Source: Sphingobacterium multivorum
GTDB taxonomy: Bacteria; Bacteroidota; Bacteroidia; Sphingobacteriales; Sphingobacteriaceae
Direction of reading: 5' to 3'
DNA length: 64,000 bases
NCBI RefSeq assembly: GCF_039511225.1
Contig: NZ_CP154261.1
Coordinates: forward strand, 744,001 to 808,000
Position 1 is the first letter of the stretch; each line of letters opens with the position of its first letter. Shown here in pieces: positions 55,199 to 63,891 of the stretch. The notes under the pieces were generated by a model. That model had not been told where the DNA came from, did no database searches, and saw only the letters and a list, made by a program, of their open reading frames with translations. The position numbers were made by a program, and so were the translations under genes.

Positions 55199-56290
55199 TT
55201 ACTTTTTAGTAACCGGAACCAAAATAACCTCCCCTTTATTGGTTTGATACCAGTATCTGTTGCCAAGGTCATCTTCGAAATCATGGCTCACCCGGGATTT
55301 ATCCACCTTTTTGAAACTTTTTACATCTGGTCCGTTGAATATTTTATTGCCAATGAAAATATGTTTGGCATCCTTGGCAACGGCAAACTTGAGGACCTCA
55401 AAAGTCTTTGGATCTGCTTCTGAAAATATCTGTTGCTTATAATAGACATGATTTTTGTCGCGTGACCAAGTGGCGTTTCCGTTTGATCCTTCTAATAATT
55501 CAAAGCTGCCCGCATCGACCGCAGGGTATCCAAATTTCTTTCCCGAAATAACTATCAATTGGTCAATGATTACTGTTTTCTCATTAAGGAATTTGATTTC
55601 CTTTGACGAAGGAATATCGATTTCCAACAGACCGATACGTTGATAAGGTTCATAATAAAGCAACTTTTTACCATCCAGTAGGGTATATGCTGCATTGAGC
55701 GCCTCAATCTTATCTGTTTTATAGTGGATCGAAAGAATACCTTTGTCCGTAACAACATAAAGCTGATTTTTATCTTTTACAAAGTTGCTGTTGACAACGC
55801 TGAAAGTCGCATAGTCGACGTGAAGGGGTTGATACTTATAAAAGTAATGTGCTTTGTCTTTAGCTAGTGCCGGCAGTTGATCATATAACGTCGTATAAGT
55901 TGCCGGATCGGCTCCATCAATAATGGTGAGCTGGTTTTGGCTGCAATCGGAAGTAGCCGAAGCAAAACCTTCAAACTTGAATACGTGTCGTTGATCGACA
56001 GGAATCCTGTTTTTCAGTTGAAAGGTCTTTACGTCGACGAGTTGTTGGGGGCAGCCCATGAAATAGAGGTGATCTTTATCGCGGGCATAGACATCTTTAA
56101 TCACTGAAAAACTAGCTACATCGGCAACGGTCTTTCTCGACCCTCTTTCAAAACCATTGCCGCCCGGTATAAAATAAATTGCACCGCTCTTTTTGTAGTA
56201 AGCTTCAGACAAAGGACTCACTTGCTCTTTGCAGGAAAAGAGCAGACCTATCAAAGCACTTATTAGTCCCATTTTTAAGCTATTTTTCAT
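55199..56290 (-). CDS. DKNYY-repeat lipoprotein
   Basis: 363 residues from ATG 56290 (a TTG at 56299 is in frame but unlikely). Lipobox LFSC with C20. At least five DKNYY-type motifs are visible: YARDKDHLYF, LAKDKAHYFYK, FVKDKNQLYV, WSRDKNHVYY and VAKDAKHIFIG. Such repeats form beta units of unknown function in secreted bacterial proteins. It converges with the Fic remnant, ending 30 bases after it. It is similar in kind, though not obviously in sequence, to the other repeat lipoprotein at 53212-54675. Confidence 0.8.
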   Translation of the reverse strand: MKNSLKMGLISALIGLLFSCKEQVSPLSEAYYKKSGAIYFIPGGNGFERGSRKTVADVASFSVIKDVYARDKDHLYFMGCPQQLVDVKTFQLKNRIPVDQRHVFKFEGFASATSDCSQNQLTIIDGADPATYTTLYDQLPALAKDKAHYFYKYQPLHVDYATFSVVNSNFVKDKNQLYVVTDKGILSIHYKTDKIEALNAAYTLLDGKKLLYYEPYQRIGLLEIDIPSSKEIKFLNEKTVIIDQLIVISGKKFGYPAVDAGSFELLEGSNGNATWSRDKNHVYYKQQIFSEADPKTFEVLKFAVAKDAKHIFIGNKIFNGPDVKSFKKVDKSRVSHDFEDDLGNRYWYQTNKGEVILVPVTKK

Positions 56291-56299
56291 AACTGTCAA

Positions 56300-56834
56300 T
56301 GCTATGTTCTATAGCAATTATAAAAGATCTATTCGGCTAAAGATAACAGAAGTATATAAGTAATCTATCGATTGTTTACAATTCGCTTCTCGCCATTTAT
56401 AATTCGTGTATTTAAAGCACTATTGGATTTTCTTATTGGCTATTTTTAAACATACAAAAGTGAAATCTAAAAAATAATTTGTTTTAAAATTGTTAATTTA
56501 TATATTTGTATATATTAACTATATAATTGTATTGTTATTGTTTTTCTTGTAATTGAATTACAAAGTGTTTAGTTACCAAATTACCAGCGGTAGCTCATCA
56601 CTTTTTCATGAAGTGAAAGTTTCGATACATTTTTAATTGTGGTGCTGGTATTTCCTAAAAAACCAAGGGGCGAACGTCTAGCTATTAAAACGTGTTGAAC
56701 CCTATGTAGTCTCCTTGGATATTATACTATCTTTTTTACAAATTAAGTATTGATTATTTGCAATAATAGTCTGTAACAGTTTGACCTGTTGGTCTGTTTT
56801 ATTGCGCCAATTTTTTAACCTTAAATCATTTAGT
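56300..56834. other. AT-rich leader and promoter region of the HEPN/SNF2 cluster
   Basis: About 535 bases. A consensus promoter (56478-56508) leaves a leader of about 320 bases before ATG 56835. The leader has a small hairpin near 56599-56618 (CACTT...AAGTG) but no gene. Upstream of the promoter there is only AT-rich sequence shared with the divergent lipoprotein gene, for which a TATCTTTA box lies near 56336. Confidence 0.5.
56478..56508 (+). promoter_or_regulatory. Consensus Bacteroidota promoter for the HEPN/SNF2 cluster
   Basis: TTTG at 56478-56481, a spacer of exactly 19 bases, then TATATTTG at 56501-56508: a full match to the consensus. The predicted start is near 56513. Confidence 0.75.
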
Positions 56835-58562
56835 ATGGAAATTAATAGCCAATTAATTATTGATCGGCTTTCCCAGCGTATGGATCTCGATTGTGCCTAT
56901 GTCATTAAATATCAATTTCTCGATCAGGAATCCCATCATTTAGTTTTAGCGCTTAAACCCGTGAGTGGACTTTCACACAAAGTGCTAAAACCTATTGTGG
57001 AGTTGTGCTTGATGGATCAGGAGAACATTTCATTTGAATTGATTTTTGCGCCAGAATTGAAGAATAAAATAAAGCTTGGGAGCTTATTTTATTGTTATGC
57101 GATCTTGCCTCAGCATGAGATTTTTAGTAGTACACGAAGTAGTTCTGTCATCAGTAAAGGAAAGGAAATACGTGGCATATTGGATCTCTCGGAAAAGTAT
57201 TATGAGAAGGCGACCGCTGTATCCGCGGAGTTTTTACAGGGAGCACAAACATTTGCAGAAATAGCCAATTATCCGCGTGCTTTATTTATGGTTCACCAAA
57301 GTTTGGAAAGTCATTTGAAACTGCTTCAGGTAATGGTAGAAGGTAAGGGAAATAATGTACATAGTCTTGACAGTCGAATTCGGAGCCTGCATACGCATTT
57401 TCCGATGTTCAAATCGGTCTTTATGGGCGAGACAGACGAAGATAAGATGCGTTTTGCATTACTGGATAGTTCTTTTAATGCTGTTAATCAAAATAGAGAC
57501 CTGGATATTTCGGCCGTAGATGCTTCGCAACTATATGATCGTTGTCTCGTATTGCAGGCTGCAATAGAAAAGTTGTTTCGCTACTTTACGGAAGCTTTAC
57601 AGGCTGTATACGATGCGCTTGTGACGGCAGAAGGTGCTGCGCAAGCGGCGCTAGAAAAGAGCAAGCTGGCTAAAATGAAGGAACAAGAGCAAGTCGAAGC
57701 TGGTGCAGACTTTCATAGTTTCCCCTGGCCAGCGCAGTATCAGAGCGATGTACAGGAGTTGTTGCATCAGATCCGTCAGGAAAATAATCCCGAACAAATG
57801 ATGTTGCTCAATTATTATGTCAGCGATACTCATGGAAAAGGGCTGTTTGACTTTCCTCGTCAGGAAAATGGAAAAGCCGAGATCTATCTTGTTGTGATAA
57901 AAAAGAAATTGGGTCACTGTCACTTTCGAAAAGTAGCTTACGGTCAAGTTACTGCAGTTGTAGCTTTTTTGAATACGGACTTTCTGGAGACAAAACTCAA
58001 CGAAGGTAGTCGATTCTCTCATATCATCTGGAATGAATCTGTTGTTCTCTACCGCCATTCGCGTTATAAACCGACTTATTCGGTTGTGCCTGTCGATTGG
58101 CATAGTACCTTATTTAAGATCTCAATTTCATGGGGGCGGAATTCAAAACTCATGCAGGATCTTTTGGCTGTTTTTTCTTCTGAAAACCTTTCTAGTGCCC
58201 AATTGGCTGTATTATTCTTAAATCAGTTGACTTCTATTGGATTATATAGCTATCTGTATCTCCGAATCGGTTATGCACCGATGAATGTCACCATTGCAGA
58301 CCTCGTGGATTGGACCTGTATCTGTGATAAAAAGGTGAAAGAATTTTTTACAACAAGAAGTGAGGTGGAGGAAATATTGAATGCAGAGCTGTTAAAACAC
58401 ATGAAAGGGCGGGTCTATGAGCTTCCTGCACAATTGGCTCAGCTTGATATGGACTACTTTAAGTCAAAAGCGAAAGAAATTACGGATTTCTTTGTCGATC
58501 TCTGCGATCAGAGCATACGGTATATGGAGTTGAAATCGGAGGTTAAGTCCAATAAACAATAA
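56835..58562 (+). CDS. Protein with two nucleotidyltransferase-like plus HEPN-like modules
   Basis: 575 residues from ATG 56835; an in-frame TTG at 56781 would add 18 and is rejected. The first half (about 25-260) has a small alpha/beta part (HHLVLALKPVSG...FELIFAPELKNKI...SLFYCYAILPQHEIFSS) followed by a HEPN-like helical bundle (RALFMVHQSLESHLKLLQVM, GNNVHSLDSRI) with a possible R-x4-H at R181/H186. After an Ala/Lys/Glu-rich helical linker (255-300) the pattern repeats: IYLVVIKKK...VVAFLNTDFLETKLNEGSRF...VVLYRHS, then LAVLFLNQLTSIGLYSYLYL. The second copy lacks the central histidine. HEPN domains with nucleotidyltransferase partners are common in toxin-antitoxin and defence proteins; function here is inferred only. 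It is 10 bases from the helicase gene. Confidence 0.7.
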   Translation: MEINSQLIIDRLSQRMDLDCAYVIKYQFLDQESHHLVLALKPVSGLSHKVLKPIVELCLMDQENISFELIFAPELKNKIKLGSLFYCYAILPQHEIFSSTRSSSVISKGKEIRGILDLSEKYYEKATAVSAEFLQGAQTFAEIANYPRALFMVHQSLESHLKLLQVMVEGKGNNVHSLDSRIRSLHTHFPMFKSVFMGETDEDKMRFALLDSSFNAVNQNRDLDISAVDASQLYDRCLVLQAAIEKLFRYFTEALQAVYDALVTAEGAAQAALEKSKLAKMKEQEQVEAGADFHSFPWPAQYQSDVQELLHQIRQENNPEQMMLLNYYVSDTHGKGLFDFPRQENGKAEIYLVVIKKKLGHCHFRKVAYGQVTAVVAFLNTDFLETKLNEGSRFSHIIWNESVVLYRHSRYKPTYSVVPVDWHSTLFKISISWGRNSKLMQDLLAVFSSENLSSAQLAVLFLNQLTSIGLYSYLYLRIGYAPMNVTIADLVDWTCICDKKVKEFFTTRSEVEEILNAELLKHMKGRVYELPAQLAQLDMDYFKSKAKEITDFFVDLCDQSIRYMELKSEVKSNKQ

Positions 58563-58568
58563 AGGAGG
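58562..58568 (+). promoter_or_regulatory. Strong Shine-Dalgarno before the helicase gene
   Basis: AAGGAGG, overlapping the last base of the upstream stop codon and ending 4 bases before ATG 58573. It indicates independent, efficient initiation on the shared transcript; most genes in this window lack so complete a match. Confidence 0.7.
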
Positions 58569-58572
58569 ATTT

Positions 58573-61500
58573 ATGGAAAATAGTGTTGAAAATCTGGAGT
58601 TAGTAACAGATGTTGTTCCGATTATACCTGACAAAGAGAAGAATAGCTTTATTATTCCTTGGGAAAACCAAGAGGATCTTTATATTTCATCAGACTACTT
58701 TCTTAAGCTCTATAAAGGAGAAATACCACTGACGGATTTTCAGCTTTATAGTTACAGCGTTAGGATAATCAAAGTCAACAAGTTTAAATGGCCATTTTCT
58801 CTAAGAAGAGACGGAAATTATAAAAACAAAAATCTCAAAATTGATCTCGAGATCCGAGAAATCGGATTGAAGGTTAAGTGCGATTGTAAAAAGCGTCATG
58901 ATAGTCTGTGTGATTATGTAATTATTGGACTTTATCGTAAGTTTTTAGTCAGTAATAAATTCTTACATGATTTATATGCAAAAGATATTGCCATCCTACC
59001 CGAAAGTCAGCATAAGTACTTTCAATTGGGTATTTCTAGGCTATATTACCGCAAGGACAAGGTTTGTATTGAAAATCATAGTCAATTTGGTCAGGTATAT
59101 AATTATTTCGACCACCAGGAGCTTGAATCGGAATTGCTAGATGCAGCATCTGAAAACCGATGGATGGAACAGCATGAGGCGCCTTTTCCGAATTTTATGT
59201 ATGTTATTCCTAGAGAGCGTCAGGTGGACGGACTGCCCTTTTTAATACCTTTTGAAATAAACAGTAAGATAAATTATTTAGGAGAATTTGGTAATAAGTT
59301 GGCGAATTTTGCTGATAGTGATGTTTTAAAAATCGATTTATGTCGTAAGATTTTAGCTTTTTCCAAAAGTCCACAAAGACAATTAGGGGATAGGGAAAAA
59401 GATGAGATGCGAAATGACGCTGATCGTGTGGAGAAGGATTTTATCATCAGTGCTTGGCGTAAACTTTTGGAAGGAAAATCGGATCAAAGATTACGTGTTG
59501 CTTTTGTCGATAGAAATAATTTTAAAACTACAATTGAAAACTTCAAATATCCATCCAAATATCGTACAACGTATCGGAATGTGATTTTGGCGGGCGATGA
59601 TCTTAGTCTGAAATTTCATTTGAAAGAAGGCAGCGATCACCTGCTTCTATCGTTAATTCTTGTCTACAAAGGAAAGGAGTTGAAAGACTATACATCCGAA
59701 TGTCGGTCCAATTTCTTCTTTATCAATCTAAATGAAGACGAGTGTCTTTTTGTTGATAATCTTCAAAAGGAGTTTGTATTACGTTTCTTTTACAGTATTT
59801 CTACTAAAATAACGGTGTTAAAGCGGGACTATGAAGACTTCTTTACGCGTATGTTGATTCCATTGTCAACATCCTTTCACATAGACCTTGAACCTTTAAA
59901 CAAGGATACAGTTTTTATTTCTAATACCGCTCATCATGTGCCTCAATTTAAGGTTGTGGTGGAGAAAGACGACGATGATCATTTAAATTTCGAATTGAAA
60001 GCTATGCTGAGTGAAAAGGAAGAATATGTAATTCCATATGGAGGAAACTTGATTTTAAAACCGGAAAATGGAACCTGCCTGTATACGGAGAGAGATCTTG
60101 TTGGCGAGCATGAGTTTAATACCTTTATTGAAGCACAGTTGCCAAATTTGAAAAGCTGCACCAATAGAATGGTTAAGCGCTTGGAATGGCAGGCGCATAG
60201 CAACAGAAATAGACTGTATGAATTTATAAAAAAATGTAAGAGCAAGGGGTACAAAACTATTCTGAACAATATTTCAAAGGGAGCTTATTTGCTGCCACAC
60301 CAACTGAAATGGGAAGTATTGGATATTCGTCAGGACAATAATGTATTTTCCATTTACATGATTTTCAAATTTGGAACAACGACCTATTTACCGGGAGAGT
60401 TTGAAGAAAAGATCATAAACGACTACAGTAGCATCCAATTGGCAGATAAATCTTTCGGATATATTAAAGCCTCAGATAAAGCATTATTTGATGTGCTGTT
60501 TAATTATGCGCTGGTTGAAACCGACTGTCTTAAACTCACTTCAGCCCAATTGCTATCTTTCCAAACACGGCTGGATCGAATTGATCCCCGTATTATTCAA
60601 AATAGCCTAGCTGAACGTCGAAAGAAACTGTTGGATACGGATGAAATAGCCCTGTTGGATGTTCCAAAAGCGATCCAGGCAGAGTTGCGCCCTTACCAAC
60701 AGGCAGGGTTTAGCTGGATGGTATTCTTAAGCGATTTTCAATGGGGCGGTATCTTGGCTGATGATATGGGATTAGGGAAAACATTACAGGCAATAACGCT
60801 TTTGGAATATTTCTATCAAAATAATCCAAAGGCAGCCCCCTCAATTATTATTGTACCCAATTCCCTACTATTCAATTGGCTGGCTGAATTCAAGAAATTT
60901 TCTCCAAATCGTCGAACATCTATTTATCATGGACAAAAAAGGAGGGAAGTCACGGAAATAGAGAACGAATCCATCTTAATTACAACCTATGGAACAGTTA
61001 TGATGGAGCTTGACTTTCTTAAATCCCAGTCCTTTAGTTACATGATTTTAGATGAGTCGCAGGCGATAAAAAATCGTCATTCAAAAAGATTTAAATCGCT
61101 AACTGAGCTAAAATCTTGCTATCGCATAGCGATGACGGGAACACCTATCGAAAATGGAGTGGAGGATATCTACGCACAGATGAGTATGGTCAACCCGGGT
61201 TTTTTTGGAACTTATGGCAGTTTCAATAACACTTATCGAGGGATCAAAGATGAAAATACAGCGCAAACAACTATTCTTGGGCTTCAAAAGATGATTCAAC
61301 CTTTTGTCCTTCGGCGTACAAAAAAACAGGTTGCTTTGGACCTTCCTGAAAAGACCGAAACAATTCTGTATATGGATATGCTTCCGGAGCAAAGAAAGAT
61401 ATACGATAAGGTCAGAAAGATATTCAAGGGGGAGATTGAAAGTAATCTGAATAGTGCCGATTCCACAAAATCCAAATTTTTGGCGATAGAGGCGCTGCAA

Positions 61501-62070
61501 AAACTACGACAGCTGTGCAATTCGCCCATGCTGATGAAAGATGGTGGCTTCGGTCATGATTCGATCAAATTGGATTTTATTGATGAGATCATGGATGAAG
61601 TAGCTCCGAATCATAAGATTCTTCTCTTTTCGGCGTATACGTCCATGCTAAAGCTCGTGGCACAACGAATCGAAAATAAGGGTATAGCGTATGCCTATCT
61701 TGATGGTAAGATGAATCAGGATCAGCGGCAAAATGCGGTCGAAAGATTTCAGAACGAGAACGGATGCCGTGTGTTTTTAATCAGCCTCAAAGCCGGAGGA
61801 ACAGGCTTGAATCTGACCGCAGCTGATTATGTTTATATTTTGGATCCCTGGTGGAATCCCGCTGCCGAAGCACAAGCTATCGATCGTTGTTACCGTATAG
61901 GACAAGATAAACATGTGATGGCTTATAAGATTGTCTGTCGGGATTCCGTTGAGGAGCACATCTTAGCACTCCAAGAAAGTAAAAAACGAATATCCGAAGG
62001 ACTGATTTTAGATGAGGCTAATCTAATGAAGTCGATCAGTAAAGATGAGCTGCTTAAATTATTTGAATAA
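58573..62070 (+). CDS. Large SNF2-family helicase with SWIM-like cysteine cluster
   Basis: 1165 residues. N-terminal region with a SWIM-like CxC...C group (C103, C105, C113, with H109), where the last ligand is not the usual CxH. A long middle part (about 130-690) resembles the helicase-associated region of bacterial HepA/SNF2 proteins. The SNF2 ATPase has Walker A DDMGLGKTLQ (near 730-740), motif II ILDESQAIKN (near 826), motif III MTGTPIENG, and the C-terminal lobe with AYLDGKMNQDQR, SLKAGGTGLNLTAADYV, DPWWNPAAEAQAIDRCYRIGQ (near 1103, cited in part). It should translocate on duplex DNA or remodel protein-DNA complexes. SNF2 helicases occur in DISARM, Zorya and related defence systems, but no partner of those systems is here. 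Confidence 0.9.
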   Translation: MENSVENLELVTDVVPIIPDKEKNSFIIPWENQEDLYISSDYFLKLYKGEIPLTDFQLYSYSVRIIKVNKFKWPFSLRRDGNYKNKNLKIDLEIREIGLKVKCDCKKRHDSLCDYVIIGLYRKFLVSNKFLHDLYAKDIAILPESQHKYFQLGISRLYYRKDKVCIENHSQFGQVYNYFDHQELESELLDAASENRWMEQHEAPFPNFMYVIPRERQVDGLPFLIPFEINSKINYLGEFGNKLANFADSDVLKIDLCRKILAFSKSPQRQLGDREKDEMRNDADRVEKDFIISAWRKLLEGKSDQRLRVAFVDRNNFKTTIENFKYPSKYRTTYRNVILAGDDLSLKFHLKEGSDHLLLSLILVYKGKELKDYTSECRSNFFFINLNEDECLFVDNLQKEFVLRFFYSISTKITVLKRDYEDFFTRMLIPLSTSFHIDLEPLNKDTVFISNTAHHVPQFKVVVEKDDDDHLNFELKAMLSEKEEYVIPYGGNLILKPENGTCLYTERDLVGEHEFNTFIEAQLPNLKSCTNRMVKRLEWQAHSNRNRLYEFIKKCKSKGYKTILNNISKGAYLLPHQLKWEVLDIRQDNNVFSIYMIFKFGTTTYLPGEFEEKIINDYSSIQLADKSFGYIKASDKALFDVLFNYALVETDCLKLTSAQLLSFQTRLDRIDPRIIQNSLAERRKKLLDTDEIALLDVPKAIQAELRPYQQAGFSWMVFLSDFQWGGILADDMGLGKTLQAITLLEYFYQNNPKAAPSIIIVPNSLLFNWLAEFKKFSPNRRTSIYHGQKRREVTEIENESILITTYGTVMMELDFLKSQSFSYMILDESQAIKNRHSKRFKSLTELKSCYRIAMTGTPIENGVEDIYAQMSMVNPGFFGTYGSFNNTYRGIKDENTAQTTILGLQKMIQPFVLRRTKKQVALDLPEKTETILYMDMLPEQRKIYDKVRKIFKGEIESNLNSADSTKSKFLAIEALQKLRQLCNSPMLMKDGGFGHDSIKLDFIDEIMDEVAPNHKILLFSAYTSMLKLVAQRIENKGIAYAYLDGKMNQDQRQNAVERFQNENGCRVFLISLKAGGTGLNLTAADYVYILDPWWNPAAEAQAIDRCYRIGQDKHVMAYKIVCRDSVEEHILALQESKKRISEGLILDEANLMKSISKDELLKLFE

Positions 62071-62088
62071 CCAATTACAAAATAAATT

Positions 62089-62781
62089 ATGAAAACAGAA
62101 TCTATTCTAAAAACTTCCTATTCGGGAATGATGTATTCACACGATTTTCAGCTTTGGTACACCTATCTTAAGCGGCGTATTCAACAAGAGTGGAGGCCGG
62201 AGGAACTGTCGTTTTTACTGGGGAAAGCCGATCACGCTTATTTGGATTTTGAGAAAATGTATCAAGTTCGAAAATTTTTAATACAAGAGTCCATCCTGCT
62301 CGACCGCATCTATGCAAGCTCCTGCATAGAAGCGATGGAATTCCACCGTGAAAAATATGAAGTTTCCGAAGAGCGTCTCGTGCGCCTACATATCGAAGAG
62401 GATGAGGTAAAATGGAGTTATACGCTCGAACTACCTTGGCAGTTTGTAGCTGGAGATAATAAACCCGCTGCTCCAAAATTACAATTTGAAGAATGGAAGG
62501 CTGAAAAGGACCTTCAGATAGAATCGGATGCAATGTTGCATGTACGACAGAAAATTAACCTCCTTTTGGATGTGGATTTCTTCAGATCGGGGGCTTCTCC
62601 CTATCAGTTGTTTCGGAAAGTTAAGGATACGGGATTGGCTCACCTCCGGATTTATCCAAGACATTTGAAAAATGTACTGTATGGACTCATTCAGCAAAAT
62701 AAATTGGTCATCATAAATGTGGAAGGAAGGTATTCTTTTTATCCAGTTGATAGAAAGGGAGAGCATGCAATATTTAATTAG
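62089..62781 (+). CDS. Uncharacterised protein with HTH-like start and winged-helix-like end
   Basis: 230 residues, no signal peptide. Residues about 24-57 (LKRRIQQEWRPEELSFLLGK...) follow the helix pattern of an XRE-type HTH with a loose recognition helix. The middle is polar and mixed. Residues about 165-225 (SPYQLFRKVKDTGL...LKNVLYGLIQQNKLV...RYSFYPV) read as a winged-helix domain. It begins 18 bases after the helicase stop and is almost surely the third gene of the same transcript. It may be a regulator of the cluster or a DNA-targeting subunit of the helicase. I recognise no named family. Confidence 0.65.
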   Translation: MKTESILKTSYSGMMYSHDFQLWYTYLKRRIQQEWRPEELSFLLGKADHAYLDFEKMYQVRKFLIQESILLDRIYASSCIEAMEFHREKYEVSEERLVRLHIEEDEVKWSYTLELPWQFVAGDNKPAAPKLQFEEWKAEKDLQIESDAMLHVRQKINLLLDVDFFRSGASPYQLFRKVKDTGLAHLRIYPRHLKNVLYGLIQQNKLVIINVEGRYSFYPVDRKGEHAIFN

Positions 62782-62938
62782 TGGTGGTGAGAGATAAAAC
62801 AACGTACACAGCATAAGGCTATGTTAAGTTTGATCAACCTTGTAAAATACGACGATCAAAATGTGGACCTAGCTAGTCACTGGCAAGGTACCTATAGTGA
62901 TTATAACATGCAATCAAAATGAATCGCTATATTTAAGC

Positions 62939-63250
62939 ATGCACGCAAAACCCGAACAACGTAAAACATCAATAGTGCCGACATTATACAACGTCCTTGT
63001 TGGTACTATTGGTGTTTTTGCTATTTTGACAGTTTGTTTCTATCATAATGATCTGGACGTCGACGGTAATTTAACCGTAGGATTTCCCTGGATATTCTTT
63101 CGGAAAGGGAGTGGCTATAGCCTGGATCTTAATGAGCAGGTCGGATACCACGAATTTGAACCTCTAAAATTGATCGGCAATATTCTTTTTTCTGCAACAC
63201 TGGCTCTGATGATCTTCTGGATATATCGCGCCACCATAAGAAAGCGCTAG
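62939..63250 (+). CDS. Small two-helix membrane protein
   Basis: 103 residues from ATG 62939 (an in-frame GTG at 62897 is less likely). Basic N-terminus (MHAKPEQRKTS), membrane helix at about 17-36 (NVLVGTIGVFAILTVCFY), a loop of about 40 residues with GFPWIFFRKGSGYSLDL, a second helix at about 78-97, and a basic tail RATIRKR. Both ends are predicted inside. No family recognised. It lies 157 bases after the three-gene cluster; whether it belongs with it is open. Confidence 0.6.
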   Translation: MHAKPEQRKTSIVPTLYNVLVGTIGVFAILTVCFYHNDLDVDGNLTVGFPWIFFRKGSGYSLDLNEQVGYHEFEPLKLIGNILFSATLALMIFWIYRATIRKR

Positions 63251-63310
63251 AAATTTTATAAATTTCATAAAGAATGCCAAGAATACATTCGCTAGTTTCA
63301 GGCTCCTTGA

Positions 63311-63661
63311 CTATAATAAATTATTCTCCTTAATAAGGTTTCTGTAATACTGTAAACTTTCCTCTAAATAAGAAATATAACTCTCTTTGTCGCGTAAAAG
63401 CTGCTTTTCCTTTGCTAAGGGTAATTTTTCTTGCTTTAACTGAGCTGTCGGAGAATTGATCAGACTATTCATATCCGTGTTTAATATATCCGCAATTTGC
63501 TGTAAACGCTCAATGTCTATCTTCGTTGTTCCAATCTCAAGGTTCTGATAGGCTTTTAATGATATATATAATTGTTCAGCCATTGCCCGTTGGGAAATCT
63601 TGAGATATTTCCTACGCTCTTTAACGGCTTTGATAATTTCTTGTGATGTAACATTGCTCAT
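63311..63661 (-). CDS. XRE-family transcriptional regulator with C-terminal coiled coil
   Basis: 116 residues from ATG 63661; the longer in-frame version lies upstream of the predicted transcript start. HTH_3 domain at about 8-65 (IKAVKERRKYLKISQRAMAE, QNLEIGTTKIDIERLQQIADIL) and a charged C-terminal helix (LKQEKLPLAKEKQLLRDKESYISYLEESLQYY) that likely makes a dimer coiled coil, as in small Bacteroidota XRE proteins. Its promoter overlaps an operator-like dyad, so it probably represses itself, and a copy of the dyad precedes the divergent gene at 63938. Confidence 0.87.
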   Translation of the reverse strand: MSNVTSQEIIKAVKERRKYLKISQRAMAEQLYISLKAYQNLEIGTTKIDIERLQQIADILNTDMNSLINSPTAQLKQEKLPLAKEKQLLRDKESYISYLEESLQYYRNLIKENNLL

Positions 63662-63706
63662 GGTTAATAGAATGCAAATTAATGTGAATACAGGGTTTGG
63701 TATAAA

Positions 63707-63714
63707 CAAAGATA
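63707..63714 (-). promoter_or_regulatory. -7 promoter element for the XRE regulator
   Basis: TATCTTTG on the minus strand, exact to TAnnTTTG, 45 bases before ATG 63661. The -33 region (around plus 63734-63737) is occupied by the operator-like dyad instead of TTTG. Confidence 0.6.
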
Positions 63715-63733
63715 AGTATTTTGAAAATATAAT

Positions 63734-63748
63734 CTACTTATGTAGTAG
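63734..63748. promoter_or_regulatory. Operator-like dyad CTAC-N7-GTAG, site 1
   Basis: CTACTTATGTAGTAG. It covers the -33 region of the XRE promoter. The flanking bases (T before, T after) are shared with site 2. Confidence 0.55.
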
Positions 63749-63891
63749 TCTTTATTTTTATTTATTTAAAAATCACTGCTGTCCTCCTCGTAAAGCCTTC
63801 TTCGTAAAGGCGTATTAAATCTTCGTAGCACCATTTAATATAGGAACATTTTCTACCTAACTGTTGGAAATGAATAGTCAAACCACTTATT

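Noticed and set aside
62821-62922. 33-codon frame (MLSLINLVKYDDQNVDL...) between the HTH-like protein and the small membrane protein
   Set aside because: No ribosome-binding sequence and no similarity that I recognise; too short to support by sight.
62928-62935. TATATTTA as promoter of the small membrane protein gene
   Set aside because: It lies only 3 bases before the chosen ATG, so the transcript would start inside the gene.
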